DNA of 25,894 nucleotides from an uncultured Comamonadaceae bacterium (GCA_946482595.1 CAMLSD010000072.1:1-25894); one strand, 5' to 3'; positions 16,243 to 24,813 are shown, counted from the first letter of the stretch. Notes: generated by a model from the sequence alone, not told the origin. Translations and numbers: made by a program.

Positions 16243-17808
16243 ATGCTGCCTTTTCTGCCACATTCGCGCACCGCCCTGGCGGCCCTTGTCCTGGCCGCTG
16301 GTGCCAGCCTGCTGCCGGTGGCGCCGGTGCAGGCCCAGGCGCAGGGGGCCTCCGGGCTGCCGGCGCTGGGCGATACCGTGTCCGAAGATTTCGGCCCGGC
16401 GGCCGAGCGCCAGCTCGGCGACCGCATCATGGTCGAGATCCGCCGTGACCCGGCGTTTCTCGACGACGCGCTGCTCGGCGACTACCTTCAGAGCCTGTGG
16501 CAGCCCCTGCTGGTGGCCGCACGCACGCGCGGTGAACTGTCACCCGAGCTGGAGGACCGCTTTGCCTGGGAGGCCTTCCTGGTGCGCGACCGCGCGGTCA
16601 ATGCGTTTGCGCTGCCCGGGGGTTACGTGGGCGTGCACCTGGGCCTGATCGGCATGACGGGCACACGCGACGAACTGGCCTCGGTGCTGGCGCACGAGCT
16701 GTCGCACGTCACGCAGCGTCACATCGCGCGTGGGCTGGTGCAAAGCCGGCGGCAGTCGCTGGTGGCGATGGCCTCGATGATCGTCGGGGTGCTGGCGGCC
16801 AGCCGCAGCCCGGACGCGGCCGGGGCGTTGATCACCGGCGGCCAGGCGGCAGCCATCCAGGGTCAGCTCAATTTTTCGCGGGACATGGAACGCGAGGCCG
16901 ATCGCATCGGCTTCGGCCTGCTGGAACAGGCCGGTTTTGCGCAGGTCGGCATGGCGAGCATGTTCGAGCGGCTGCAGCAGGCCTCCCGTCTGAACGACAA
17001 CAACGCCTTCCCTTACTTGCGCACCCATCCGCTCACGAGCGAACGGGTCGGCGAAGCGCGCGCCCGCCTCGGGGTGGGCTCGGCTGCGGCGGCGCGGCCG
17101 GTGCTGGAGCATGCGGTGCTCCAGGCCCGCGCGCGCGTGCTGATGGACCCCCGCCCCGATGCCTTGCGGCTGTGGCTGCGCCCGAGCGCCATGGCAGACA
17201 CCGAAGCGCTGGCCGTGCTGCTGGGCGCGGCCACACGCGCCCAGGCGGCGGTGCAGTTGCGCGACTGGCCGGCGGCGCGGGTGGCGTTCGAGCAGGCGCA
17301 GGCCGCCGCGCAGGGCGACCGCGCTGCACTGCGCGCACTGGCCCTGATGCGGGCCGAAGCGTCCATGATCCAGGGCGATGTCCGGGCGGCCGATCAGACT
17401 CTGGGCGAGTGGCGCGATGACGGCAGCCGTTCGGCCACGCTGCTGGCCGCACGGCTGGACCTGGCGGCAGGCAGCGTGTCAGGCGCCACCGACACCGCGC
17501 GCTTGCGGCGTGCCGCCGAAGCGTTGCAGACCTGGGTCGCCACACGGCCTCGCGACGCCCAGGCCTGGGAGCTGCTCGGTCAGGCCTGGCAGGCCCTGGA
17601 TCAGCCCTTGCGGGCGGTGCGTGCGCAAGCCGAGGCGCGGCATGGGGTGGGTGACCTGACCGGCGCCCTGGACCGCCTGCGCGCGGCACAACGCCTGGCC
17701 CGCGAGTCGGCCCGGCCGGACTTCATCGAGGCGTCGGTGGTCGATGCGCGCCTGCGCCAGATCGAGGCCGAGTGGCGTTTGCGTCAGCGCGAGGAGATGG
17801 GCCGTTGA
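16243..17808 (+). CDS. Periplasmic M48 zinc metalloprotease with TPR region (BepA-like)
   Basis: A 521-residue exported peptidase. It has a Sec signal peptide (hydrophobic 9-25, likely cleavage after VQAQA near residue 31), then an M48 domain with the zinc motif HELSH (His151, Glu152, His155) and the third ligand in MEREADRIG (Glu216, ExxxD form). From about 300 to the end it is Ala/Arg/Leu-rich helical repeats consistent with TPRs. This layout matches BepA/YfgC, which degrades or helps assemble outer-membrane proteins such as Lpt[15 protein letters not shown] sequence ([17 protein letters not shown]) is also present. ATG 16243 is chosen for the signal peptide; the longer frame from 16147 would mask it. 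Divergent from moaC. Confidence 0.93.
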   Translation: MLPFLPHSRTALAALVLAAGASLLPVAPVQAQAQGASGLPALGDTVSEDFGPAAERQLGDRIMVEIRRDPAFLDDALLGDYLQSLWQPLLVAARTRGELSPELEDRFAWEAFLVRDRAVNAFALPGGYVGVHLGLIGMTGTRDELASVLAHELSHVTQRHIARGLVQSRRQSLVAMASMIVGVLAASRSPDAAGALITGGQAAAIQGQLNFSRDMEREADRIGFGLLEQAGFAQVGMASMFERLQQASRLNDNNAFPYLRTHPLTSERVGEARARLGVGSAAAARPVLEHAVLQARARVLMDPRPDALRLWLRPSAMADTEALAVLLGAATRAQAAVQLRDWPAARVAFEQAQAAAQGDRAALRALALMRAEASMIQGDVRAADQTLGEWRDDGSRSATLLAARLDLAAGSVSGATDTARLRRAAEALQTWVATRPRDAQAWELLGQAWQALDQPLRAVRAQAEARHGVGDLTGALDRLRAAQRLARESARPDFIEASVVDARLRQIEAEWRLRQREEMGR

Positions 17809-17823
17809 GGCGGCCTGCCGGGC

Positions 17824-18180
17824 TCAGCCGCGGCGGGAGAACACCCGTTCGAGCGCGATGTCGATGACCAGGCTGCACAGGCTGTAGATCACCGAGCCGA
17901 TCAGTGCGGCCATGAAACTCTCGACGTGCAGGCCTTCCAGGATGCTCGCCGCGAAGTAGAACATCAGCGCATTGATCACGAACAGGAACAGGCCGATCGT
18001 GACGATCGTCACCGGCAGTGTCAGGACCACCAGCACCGGGCGCACGACCGCATTGAGCAGGCCCAGCACCAGCGCGGCAATCATGGCCGAGCCGAAGCTC
18101 TGCACCGACACACCAGGGTAGAGATGGGCCACCAGCAGCAAGGCGGCGGCCAGCAGCAGCCAGCGGGTGAGGATCTTCAT
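17824..18180 (-). CDS. Small membrane protein of the phage holin 4_2 / YvlD family
   Basis: A 118-residue protein with four membrane helices, beginning MKILTRWLLLAAALLLVAHL and containing GLLNAVVRPVLVVLTLPVT and FLFVINALMFYFAA, the typical pattern of PF04020. Despite the family name, these chromosomal proteins are not phage lysis genes; their role is unknown. It ends SRRG. The stop lies 15 bases from that of the M48 gene (convergent). The unrecognised gene 18212-18688 is 31 bases upstream on the same strand, so both may form an operon. Confidence 0.88.
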   Translation of the reverse strand: MKILTRWLLLAAALLLVAHLYPGVSVQSFGSAMIAALVLGLLNAVVRPVLVVLTLPVTIVTIGLFLFVINALMFYFAASILEGLHVESFMAALIGSVIYSLCSLVIDIALERVFSRRG

Positions 18181-18211
18181 GCGCCCCAGAATACCACCGG
18201 CTCACACCTTC

Positions 18212-18688
18212 TCACGTCTCCACCATGCCGGCCAGGCTCAGCCAGGCGCAGGCCAGTGAACCCAGCACCCGCCCGCGGCCGGCGTCGGCCGCCGACTCGG
18301 GCATCGGCGCGTCGCCCTTGGGCCGGCGCAGGTCCAGCACTTCGTCGGGCCGCAGTTCGTCGAGCAGTTCGGGCAGTGGCCCGCGCGCGAGCATGCGTTC
18401 GGCGCCGGGGTGATGCTGCTCGAGCCAGTCGTCGAGTTCGCCAAACAGCTTGTGGGCCCACTTGCCGCGCCAGTGTTCGCGCGCCCCGTGCGACACCCAC
18501 TTCGACACCCGATGGGTCATGCGCGGGGCGCAGGCCACGAGGATCCAGTGCGACTGCAGTGCGGCCGCGGCGCCGGCCGCTCGCTGGGCGAGCTGGCGGC
18601 GTGCATGGGTCGCGTCGTCGAGCAGCACCACGATCGTCCTTGCGGCAGGGGGGGTAGGCATGGGGGGCGTGGGGGTGGCCGTGTGCAT
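18212..18688 (-). CDS. Conserved-looking hypothetical protein, function unknown
   Basis: I do not recognise this 158-residue protein. After a Pro/Thr-rich start comes TIVVLLDDATHARRQL, which reads like the first strand-helix of a universal-stress-protein or nucleotide-binding fold, then HWILVACAP, RVSKWVSHGAREHWRGKW, a helical segment LFGELDDWLEQHHP, and DEVLDLRRPK. No signal peptide or membrane helix is clear. A second start at 18661 (MPTPPAA) is equally possible. Coding is supported by the protein-like pattern, the small gap to the downstream membrane-protein gene, and its divergent position from the riboswitch-controlled TerC gene. The antisense frame reading through this region into TerC is treated as an artefact. 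Confidence 0.65.
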   Translation of the reverse strand: MHTATPTPPMPTPPAARTIVVLLDDATHARRQLAQRAAGAAAALQSHWILVACAPRMTHRVSKWVSHGAREHWRGKWAHKLFGELDDWLEQHHPGAERMLARGPLPELLDELRPDEVLDLRRPKGDAPMPESAADAGRGRVLGSLACAWLSLAGMVET

Positions 18689-18749
18689 GCCTCAGTCTGC
18701 CCGGGAATGCGCCACCTTCCAACGGCGGCAGGCACAAAGGCCCCGGGCC

Positions 18750-18779
18750 TTGCCGGGAAATGCCTGCCGGCCCCACAAT
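18750..18779 (+). promoter_or_regulatory. Sigma-70-like promoter of the manganese riboswitch leader
   Basis: TTGCCG (18750-18755) and CACAAT (18774-18779) match four of six bases each at 18-base spacing. Transcription would begin about 7-10 bases later, exactly at the 5' base of riboswitch stem P1 (18789). The position gives more support than the hexamers themselves. Confidence 0.55.
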
Positions 18780-18788
18780 CCACCCTGT

Positions 18789-18932
18789 CGAAAGGGGAGT
18801 AGCACCTGTTCCCCACAGGGCGGCCGCCCGTCAATACGGACGTTCCAGCACATTGAGCTGGAACGCCCGGGCCCCGCATCAGATCGGCAGCGTCGTGATG
18901 ACGTTGTTGTCCTGCCCCCGCAAGACCTTTCG
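18789..18932 (+). ncRNA. yybP-ykoY family manganese riboswitch
   Basis: The leader of the second TerC gene carries the class hallmarks. P1 is formed by CGAAAGG (18789-18795) with CCTTTCG (18926-18932). The 5' conserved core GGGGAGTAGC (18794-18803) follows, the second conserved loop sits in CCGTCAATACGG, and the 3' core GCAAGACCTTT (18920-18930) closes P1. A strong variable hairpin, CGTTCCAGC with GCTGGAACG, lies between. This class binds Mn2+ and turns on mntP, alx and other TerC-family genes in proteobacteria. 30 bases separate its end from the ATG, with TTGGAG at 18952-18957 as the ribosome binding site, so control at translation initiation is plausible. No database search was done. Confidence 0.92.
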
Positions 18933-18962
18933 GCGCGATCCTGTTCAACCTTTGGAGTTTCC

Positions 18963-19928
18963 ATGAACACCATTGCGCCCGATTGGCTCTGGGCTTTTTT
19001 CATCGTGTCCGTCCTCGTGGCACTTTTCATCGACTTCGTCGTGCTTCGCAAGCAAGGTGCGCACGAGGTGTCGGTGAAAGAGGCCCTCAACTGGTCCTTG
19101 CTGTGGGTCGCCCTCAGCTTTGCCTTCAACGGCCTGTTCTGGTGGGCCGTGGCGGCCGACCACGGCACCGCCGTGGCCAACACCCGCGCGATGGAATTCC
19201 TCACGGGCTACCTGATCGAGAAGTCGCTCGCGGTCGACAACATCTTCGTGTTCCTGATGATCTTCACCTACTTCGCGGTGCCTCCGGCCTACCAGAAGCG
19301 GGTGCTGATGATCGGCATCATCGGCGCCATCGTGCTGCGCACGATCATGATCCTGGTGGGCAGCTGGCTGCTGGCGCAGTTCCATTGGCTGCTCTATGTC
19401 TTCGGTGCCTTCCTGCTGATCACCGGCATCAAGATGTGGTGGGCCTCGGGCCAGGAGCAGAACCTGGACGACAACCCGGCCCTGAAGCTGCTGCGCCGCG
19501 TGATCCCGGTGTCCAAGGGGTTTGACGGCGAGAAGTTCTTCACCGTAGAGAACGGCAAGCGCATCGCCACGCCTCTCTTGCTGGTGGTGGCGCTGGTGGG
19601 TGTGATCGACGTGATCTTCGCGGTCGACTCCATCCCGGCGATCTTCGCAATCACGACCGACCCCTTCATCGTGCTGACCTCCAACATCTTCGCGATCCTG
19701 GGTCTGCGTGCGATGTACTTCCTGCTGGCGGCGATGGCCACCAAGTTCCACCTGCTGAGCTACGGCCTGGCGCTGATCCTGGCCTTCATCGGCACGAAGA
19801 TGATGCTGATCGACCTCTACAAGATCCCGGTGTGGGCCTCGCTGGGTGTGGTCGTGAGCATCCTGGTGGCCACCATGGTGCTGAGCGTGAAGACCGCTCC
19901 GCGCATCCGCAGCGATCACGGCGCCTGA
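18963..19928 (+). CDS. TerC-family membrane protein, Alx type
   Basis: Integral membrane protein of 321 residues, the same length as E. coli Alx, with about nine helices. It shows the family acidic motifs FIDFVVLRKQ near the N-terminus, EKSLAVDNIFVFLMIF (about 81-96) and IDVIFAVDSIPAIFAIT (about 215-231), plus NIFAILGLRAMYFLL. Alx-type proteins are linked to manganese export, which agrees with the manganese riboswitch in the leader. ATG 18963 with TTGGAG upstream is the start; an open frame extending to 18450 is rejected because it would translate the riboswitch. It has its own terminator, so it is a single-gene unit. It is a distant relative of the 245-residue TerC protein at 4156. Confidence 0.95.
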   Translation: MNTIAPDWLWAFFIVSVLVALFIDFVVLRKQGAHEVSVKEALNWSLLWVALSFAFNGLFWWAVAADHGTAVANTRAMEFLTGYLIEKSLAVDNIFVFLMIFTYFAVPPAYQKRVLMIGIIGAIVLRTIMILVGSWLLAQFHWLLYVFGAFLLITGIKMWWASGQEQNLDDNPALKLLRRVIPVSKGFDGEKFFTVENGKRIATPLLLVVALVGVIDVIFAVDSIPAIFAITTDPFIVLTSNIFAILGLRAMYFLLAAMATKFHLLSYGLALILAFIGTKMMLIDLYKIPVWASLGVVVSILVATMVLSVKTAPRIRSDHGA

Positions 19929-19968
19929 GGCGTCATCACGGGCGCGGAGCCGCCCGCCATCTTGCAGT

Positions 19969-20007
19969 CACGCCGGGCAGCATCAGCTGGCCCGGCGTGT
20001 TTTTTTT
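19969..20007 (+). terminator. Rho-independent terminator after the Alx-type gene
   Basis: Perfect 10-bp stem CACGCCGGGC (19969-19978) with GCCCGGCGTG (19990-19999), 11-base loop, then eight T. The gene-free stretch 19929-20260 holds this terminator and the Fur box below; nothing else is apparent. Confidence 0.93.
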
Positions 20008-20078
20008 GCCACAAGCCGTGCGCAAGGCGCGCGCTCTGCGCGGCCGTGCGCCAGGAATTCGTTGCGGCGGCATCGGAA

Positions 20079-20097
20079 TTTAATGGGAATCGTTATC
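20079..20097 (+). promoter_or_regulatory. Fur box upstream of the TonB-dependent receptor
   Basis: The site matches 14 of 19 bases of the classic Fur box GATAATGATAATCATTATC and 12 of 15 of the TGATAAT-N-ATTATCA form (20084-20098). It stands out as an AT-rich island in GC-rich DNA. TAAGAT at 20100-20105 may be a -10 hexamer that Fur would cover. It implies repression by Fe2+-Fur of the receptor-hydroxylase-oxidase unit. About 160 bases of leader separate it from the receptor start. Confidence 0.82.
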
Positions 20098-20260
20098 ATT
20101 AAGATTCTTTACCGATCGCTTGTCAGCCAGCCCTGAGCCCTCCGGGTTCACGTCCGCCAGCCCACCGGGTCTGCACCGCACACGCACGGACGTCCGCCAG
20201 CCAGCGTGCATTCGGTTTGTCCTTCACCGATGAACCTTCTGTTGTCTGCGGAGACTGTCC

Positions 20261-22483
20261 ATGGCACGTCGTACACGCGCGGCTCGCACTCGCGCTTCTT
20301 CCCCTTCCCTGAATCCTGCTGCCTCGGCCCTGCTGCCCTTGGGCGCGCTGGCGGCCGGATTCGGCTTTGCCGGCCTGGCGCTGGCGCAGACGGCCCCCGC
20401 TGACACGGCCCGGGAAGCGACGCTGCCGGCGGTGACGGTCAAGGGCACACCCGAGACGGCCAGCAAGGAAAGCCTGCGCGCCACGCGCACCGGCATCGGC
20501 AAGGGCAACCAGGCCCTGCGTGACGTGCCGCAGTCGGTCACCGTGGTGACCGAGCGGCTGATCGACGACCGCAACCTCGACGACTTCAAGGATGTGCTGC
20601 GCGCGACCGCCGGCGTGACCTTCCAGGCCGGCGAGACTGGCGAGGAAGACGTGCGACTGCGCGGCTTCTCGCTGCAGGCGACCGGCGACATCTACATCGA
20701 CGGCATGCGCGACCCGGCCCTGTATGAACGCGACACCTTCAACAACGACCGCATCGAAGTGCTCAAGGGGTCGGCGTCGATGCTGTTCGGACGCGGCTCG
20801 ACCGGCGGTGTGGTCAACCAGGTCAGCAAGCAGCCCTTCCTGATGACGCAGCATGAGGTCACGGCCACGCTGGGCACCGGCAAGGAGGCGCGGCTGACCG
20901 GTGACTTCAACCTCAAGACCGGCGATGACGCGGCCCTGCGCATCAACGCGATGGTGCACGAGGCCGACAACTGGGGCGCCAGCGTCAGCAAGCGCGGCAT
21001 CGCGCCGACCTTCCGCTGGGGCATCGGCACGCGCGACGAATTCTCGGTCGGGCTGTACCACCTGAACTACGACAACAACCCGGGCTACAACCACCCGTGG
21101 TTCCTGGTCGACGGCAAGCTCAAGCCCACGCTGCCGGCGCGCAACTTCTACGGCCTGGACAGCGACTTCCTGCGCGGCGAGGCCACCTACGGCACGCTCA
21201 GCCACATCCACCGCTTCAGCGGCGGCGGCGAGCTGAAGACAGCGCTGCGCCACGGGCACTTCCGCCGCAACCTGTGGACCAGCGTGATCCGCTTTGGGCA
21301 AACCAACGGCCAGCCCACCACCATCGACAACCTGAGTCGCGACACGATCATCACCCGCACGCCCAAGGGCCGGGTGGGCGTGAGCGACATCACCACGCTG
21401 CAAAGCGACTACAGCAACCAGTTCGACTGGGGTGGCCGACGCCACAGCCTGATCGCCGGCGTGGACGTCAATGATGAAAAGGCCCAGCGCAACAACAACT
21501 TCGCCGGCCCGGCCAGCGGCCTGACGACCACCGTCGGCAACCCCGATGCCGGCCAGTCCCGTCCCGACCCGCGCGGCACGGCACCGCTGAACACCTTCGT
21601 GGCGCGCAGCATCGGTCTGTACGTGCAGGACACCATCGAGCTCACGCCAACGGTCAAGCTGATCGCCGGCCTGCGTCACGAACACTTCAAGGCGAAGTAC
21701 TGGAACACCAACGGCAGCACCTTCGACCGTACCGATTCGATGTGGAGCCCCCGCCTGGGTGCGCTGTACCAGCCCGATGAGCAGAGCTCGTACTACATCT
21801 CGTACGGCACGTCGTTCAACACCTCGGGCGACACCTACCAGTTCGCCAATGCGCGCACGGCCAACACGCCGCCCGAGAAGAGCCGCAACATCGAGATCGG
21901 CGCCAAGTACGACCTGTTCAACAACCGCCTGTCGCTCGGTACGGCGCTCTTCTATTCGCAGAAGTACAACGAGCGCAACACCGACCCCGACACCGCCGCC
22001 CAGCAGGAGCTGCTGTCGGGCAAGCGCCATGCCGCCGGGCTCGAACTCAACGTGGCCGGTCGCATCACGCCGGCCTGGGAGGCCTATGTGTCGTACACGT
22101 GGATCCCGAGCGCCAAGATCGACAAGAGCAATGTGGCCCTCAACGCCAACGGCACCGGTGCCCAGGTCGAAGGCGACCGCCCGGGGCTCACGCCCAAGCA
22201 TTCCGCCAGCCTGTGGACGACCTACCGCGTGACGCCCAAGTTGCGGCTCGGCGGAGGCCTGAACTTCCGCGGCGAGCAGAACCCCGAGGGCGCGCGCCAT
22301 GTCACGGCGGACAGTTTCGTCACGATGGACCTGATGGCCGAGTACCAGTTCACCGACACGGTGGCGGTCAAGTTCAACGTGGCCAACGTGACCGACAAGC
22401 TCTATGCCGACACGCTGTACCGCGGCTTCTACGGCCCAGGCGCACCGCGCACGGCACAATTGACGCTCAAGGCCACCTTCTGA
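20261..22483 (+). CDS. TonB-dependent siderophore receptor, Fiu-like
   Basis: Outer-membrane receptor of 740 residues for ferric siderophore uptake. It has an Arg-rich signal peptide (cleavage near ALA|QTAPA, about residue 42), a TonB-box-like TLPAVTVKG (about 54-62), a plug domain (DVPQSVTVVTERLIDD, VRLRGF, IYIDGMRDPALYERDTF, RIEVLKGSASMLFGRGSTGGVVNQVSK) and a beta-barrel ending in the outer-membrane signature with terminal Phe (QLTLKATF). Barrel landmarks include SYYISYGTSFN and FNVANVTDKLY. The plug and the YbiX/PiuC neighbour match E. coli Fiu, a catecholate monomer receptor, so similar substrates are inferred. A Fur box lies upstream. The start at 20261 is preferred because it yields a complete signal peptide; an upstream ATG at 20230 is in a different frame. 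Confidence 0.94.
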   Translation: MARRTRAARTRASSPSLNPAASALLPLGALAAGFGFAGLALAQTAPADTAREATLPAVTVKGTPETASKESLRATRTGIGKGNQALRDVPQSVTVVTERLIDDRNLDDFKDVLRATAGVTFQAGETGEEDVRLRGFSLQATGDIYIDGMRDPALYERDTFNNDRIEVLKGSASMLFGRGSTGGVVNQVSKQPFLMTQHEVTATLGTGKEARLTGDFNLKTGDDAALRINAMVHEADNWGASVSKRGIAPTFRWGIGTRDEFSVGLYHLNYDNNPGYNHPWFLVDGKLKPTLPARNFYGLDSDFLRGEATYGTLSHIHRFSGGGELKTALRHGHFRRNLWTSVIRFGQTNGQPTTIDNLSRDTIITRTPKGRVGVSDITTLQSDYSNQFDWGGRRHSLIAGVDVNDEKAQRNNNFAGPASGLTTTVGNPDAGQSRPDPRGTAPLNTFVARSIGLYVQDTIELTPTVKLIAGLRHEHFKAKYWNTNGSTFDRTDSMWSPRLGALYQPDEQSSYYISYGTSFNTSGDTYQFANARTANTPPEKSRNIEIGAKYDLFNNRLSLGTALFYSQKYNERNTDPDTAAQQELLSGKRHAAGLELNVAGRITPAWEAYVSYTWIPSAKIDKSNVALNANGTGAQVEGDRPGLTPKHSASLWTTYRVTPKLRLGGGLNFRGEQNPEGARHVTADSFVTMDLMAEYQFTDTVAVKFNVANVTDKLYADTLYRGFYGPGAPRTAQLTLKATF

Positions 22484-22517
22484 CCGGCTGAACGGGCTGC
22501 GGCCCGCTGCCGGCTTC

Positions 22518-22546
22518 GACGGGTGCTCGCGCAGGCGGCACCCGTC
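22518..22546 (+). other. Intercistronic hairpin between receptor and hydroxylase genes
   Basis: GACGGGTGC (22518-22526) pairs perfectly with GCACCCGTC (22538-22546) across an 11-base loop. There is no T-run after it, so it is more likely an mRNA-stability or attenuation element than a full terminator. It could lower expression of the downstream genes relative to the receptor. Confidence 0.5.
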
Positions 22547-22566
22547 GTCACTTTCAGGAACCCACG

Positions 22567-23250
22567 ATGCTGCTTCACCTTCGCCAGGTCCTGACGCCCG
22601 AGGAACTGGGCCAGGCCCGCCAGTGGCTGGACCAGGCCGACTGGATCGACGGGCGCACGACGGCCGGTGCACAGGCCGTGCAGGCCAAGAACAACCAGCA
22701 GCTGCGCCAGGACAGCGACGTGGCCCGCTGGCTGCAGGCCCTGGTGCTGCAGGCGTTCGAGCGCCATGCCATGTTCTTCTCGGCCACGCTGCCGCGCAAG
22801 ATCTTCAACCCGCTGTTCAACCGCTACGGCGGCCAGAGCAACCACTACGGCCGCCATGTGGACGGTGCCGTGCTGCACTCCCAGTCCACCGGCGAGCGGG
22901 TTCGCTCCGACGTGAGCTGCACGCTCTTCCTGAGCGAACCCGACGAATACGACGGCGGTGAACTCGTCATCGACGACACCTATGGCAGCCAGCGCGTGAA
23001 GCTGCCCGCCGGTGATGCGGTGATCTACCCGGGCACGAGCGTTCACGGCGTGAACCCGGTCACCCGCGGTCACCGGGTGGCCAGCTTCTTCTGGATCGAG
23101 AGCATGGTGCGCAGCGACGAGCAGCGTCGCCTGCTGTTCGACTTCGACATGAACCTGCTGCGGCTGCGCCAGCAGTCCGGCGAGTCCGACCTGGCGGTGG
23201 CGCTCAGCGGCACGTACCACAACCTGCTGCGCATGTGGGCAACCACCTGA
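22567..23250 (+). CDS. PKHD-type Fe(II)/2-oxoglutarate hydroxylase, YbiX/PiuC family
   Basis: A 227-residue cytoplasmic dioxygenase. Iron ligands are His97 and Asp99 (GRHVDGAV) and His160 (TSVHGVNPV), with Arg170 (RGHR) for the 2-oxoglutarate carboxylate. The YbiX/PiuC layout is clear: KNNQQL near residue 41, [41 protein letters not shown], and the C-terminal [11 protein letters not shown]. Homologues are found next to iron-regulated TonB receptors (fiu-ybiX in E. coli, piuA-piuC in Pseudomonas); the hydroxylated substrate is not established. AGGAA precedes the start. The gene name piuC or ybiX would depend on local convention. The next gene starts within its stop codon. Confidence 0.95.
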   Translation: MLLHLRQVLTPEELGQARQWLDQADWIDGRTTAGAQAVQAKNNQQLRQDSDVARWLQALVLQAFERHAMFFSATLPRKIFNPLFNRYGGQSNHYGRHVDGAVLHSQSTGERVRSDVSCTLFLSEPDEYDGGELVIDDTYGSQRVKLPAGDAVIYPGTSVHGVNPVTRGHRVASFFWIESMVRSDEQRRLLFDFDMNLLRLRQQSGESDLAVALSGTYHNLLRMWATT

Positions 23251-24380
23251 TGAAGCAGCGGCCACAGGCTTCAGCGCCGCGCATTCCCCCCGGTGTGGTG
23301 GCACTGGCCGACTACGAGGCCGCAGCCCGCGAGCGGCTGGATGCGGCCACCTGGGCCTATGTGCAAGGTGGCGCGGGCGACGAACTCACCTGTCGCGCCA
23401 ACCGTGACGCCTGGGATGCCTTGCAACTGCACCCGCGCGTGCTGCGGCCGCTGGCCGGCGGGCACACCCGCACCGAGCTGCTGGGCCGCACCCTGAGCCA
23501 TCCCATCCTGCTGGCGCCGACGGCCTACCAGACCCAGGTGCATCCGGACGGTGAACTGGCCACCGCGCACGCCGCCGCGGCGCAGGAAGCGGGCCTCGTG
23601 CTGAGCATCCAGGCGGGTACACCGATGGAGCCAGTGGCGCGGGTGATGCTGGCTGAACCTCGCCGTGGGCCGCTGTGGTTGCAGTTCTATTTCTTCTCGA
23701 CCGATCGCGCCGCGCTGCGCTCGGTGATCGAGCGTGCCGAGCAGGCGGGCTTTGAAGCGCTGGTGATCACCGTCGACGCCCCGGTCAGTGGTGCCCGCGA
23801 CCGTGAGCGCCGTGCCGGCTACCGCCTGCCGCCGGGAGTGTCGGCCGTCAACCTGGCCGGACTGATGTCATCGGCCCCGTCACGGCCCCTGGCCGAGGGG
23901 CAGAGCGCGCTGTTCGACGACCTGCTCCATGCGGCACCGACCTGGGACGACATCGCCTGGCTGCGCAGCGTCACCCGCCTGCCGGTGCTGCTCAAGGGCG
24001 TGTTGCACGAGGCCGATGCCCGCGAGGCGGTGGCCGCAGGCGTGCAGGGCCTGCTGGTGTCCAACCATGGCGGGCGCACGCTGGACACGGCGGTGGCCAC
24101 GGCCTGGGCGCTGCCGCGGGTGGTCGAGGCTGTGCAGGGGCAAGTGCCGGTGCTGGTCGACGGGGGCATCCGGCGCGGCACCGACGTGCTCAAGGCCGTT
24201 GCACTCGGGGCGCGCGCGGTGCTGGTCGGACGGCCCTATGTGCATGCGCTGGCCTGCGCCGGTGCGCTGGGGGTGGCGCATGTGCTGCGCCTGCTGCGCG
24301 ACGAACTGGAGATCGCGATGGCGCTGTGCGGCTGCGCGACGCTGGCCGAGGTCCGACCCGAGATCCTCGTCAGGCGCTGA
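23250..24380 (+). CDS. FMN-dependent alpha-hydroxy-acid oxidase/dehydrogenase
   Basis: A 376-residue TIM-barrel flavoenzyme oxidising 2-hydroxy acids. Family residues seen: DYEAAARERLDAATWAYVQGGAGDE near the N-terminus, FMN-site APTAYQ, QFYFF, VITVDAPVSGARDRERR, Lys249 in LLKGVLHEADA, the catalytic SNHGGRTLD (His273, Arg276), and VDGGIRRGTDVLKAVALGA with GRPYVHAL for phosphate binding. Substrate (lactate, glycolate, mandelate or other) is not readable. The ATG overlaps the hydroxylase stop (TGATG), so translation is coupled; a GTG at 23235 is an alternative start. Being third in a Fur-controlled operon is unusual for this family. Its 3' end overlaps the convergent ribbon-helix-helix gene by 11 bases. 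Confidence 0.93.
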   Translation: MKQRPQASAPRIPPGVVALADYEAAARERLDAATWAYVQGGAGDELTCRANRDAWDALQLHPRVLRPLAGGHTRTELLGRTLSHPILLAPTAYQTQVHPDGELATAHAAAAQEAGLVLSIQAGTPMEPVARVMLAEPRRGPLWLQFYFFSTDRAALRSVIERAEQAGFEALVITVDAPVSGARDRERRAGYRLPPGVSAVNLAGLMSSAPSRPLAEGQSALFDDLLHAAPTWDDIAWLRSVTRLPVLLKGVLHEADAREAVAAGVQGLLVSNHGGRTLDTAVATAWALPRVVEAVQGQVPVLVDGGIRRGTDVLKAVALGARAVLVGRPYVHALACAGALGVAHVLRLLRDELEIAMALCGCATLAEVRPEILVRR

Positions 24381-24768
24381 GGCGTGCCGGCCTCGCCGCG
24401 GCCGACGAGGGCTCCGGCGTGGCCCAGGACGGTGGCAACTGGTCGAGCACCCGGCGTGCATCGAGCGAGCGGATCGGCACGTTGAGGTCGGTGGGGATGC
24501 GCTCGTGCGCCTGCAGCGCCATGTAGCGCAGCGCACTGACCCGCAGGAAGGACGCGAAGTTGCCGATCTCGCCGCGCGCCGCGAGCAGCTCGTCGTAGAG
24601 CCTCTCGAGCAACTGCGTGACGCTCATGCCGTCACGCTGGCCGATCTCGGCCAGCACCTCCCAGTAGAGGTTTTCCAGTCGCAGGCTGGTGACCACCCCA
24701 TGCAGGCGCACGGAGCGGGTACGCGACGCATAGGAGTCCGGGTCGGCCCGGATGAAGATTTCGCACAT
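24370..24768 (-). CDS. Ribbon-helix-helix (RHH_4-like) DNA-binding protein
   Basis: The 132-residue protein has the ribbon-helix-helix pattern SRTRSVRLHGVVTSLRLENL, then EVLAEIGQRDGMSVTQLLERLYDEL, with further helices to about residue 95 (FASFLRVSALRYMALQ) and a Pro/Ala tail. RHH proteins bind DNA as dimers through the N-terminal strand. Start 24768 is chosen for GGAGAGG about 6 bases upstream on the minus strand; a longer frame to 24912 would run through the inverted repeat. It is downstream of the DJ-1/PfpI gene (77-base gap) and could be autoregulated at the inverted repeat between them. The regulated target is unknown. Confidence 0.85.
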   Translation of the reverse strand: MCEIFIRADPDSYASRTRSVRLHGVVTSLRLENLYWEVLAEIGQRDGMSVTQLLERLYDELLAARGEIGNFASFLRVSALRYMALQAHERIPTDLNVPIRSLDARRVLDQLPPSWATPEPSSAAARPARLSA

Positions 24769-24780
24769 GGATGCCTCTCC

Positions 24781-24813
24781 TCGGTGCTGCGGCCACGCGG
24801 GCCGCAGCACCGA
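24781..24813. repeat. Perfect 14-bp inverted repeat between PfpI-like and RHH genes
   Basis: TCGGTGCTGCGGCC (24781-24794) and GGCCGCAGCACCGA (24800-24813) are exact inverse complements around a 5-base centre. It is just upstream of the RHH ribosome binding site and 32 bases past the PfpI-like stop. No T-run follows on either strand. It may act as an operator, an attenuator or a mRNA 3'-end hairpin. Confidence 0.85.

Noticed and set aside
17824..18180. Possible prophage remnant, from the holin family name
   Set aside because: PF04020 proteins are widespread chromosomal membrane proteins; no other phage-like gene, integrase or att site is seen.
18450..18962. N-terminal extension of the Alx-type gene
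   Set aside because: It would translate the promoter, the riboswitch and DNA opposite another gene; the TerC fold starts at 18963 with a ribosome binding site.
20123..22672. 849-codon minus-strand frame opposite the TonB-dependent receptor
   Set aside because: No recognisable domain, and it runs through the Fur-box leader, receptor and next gene start.
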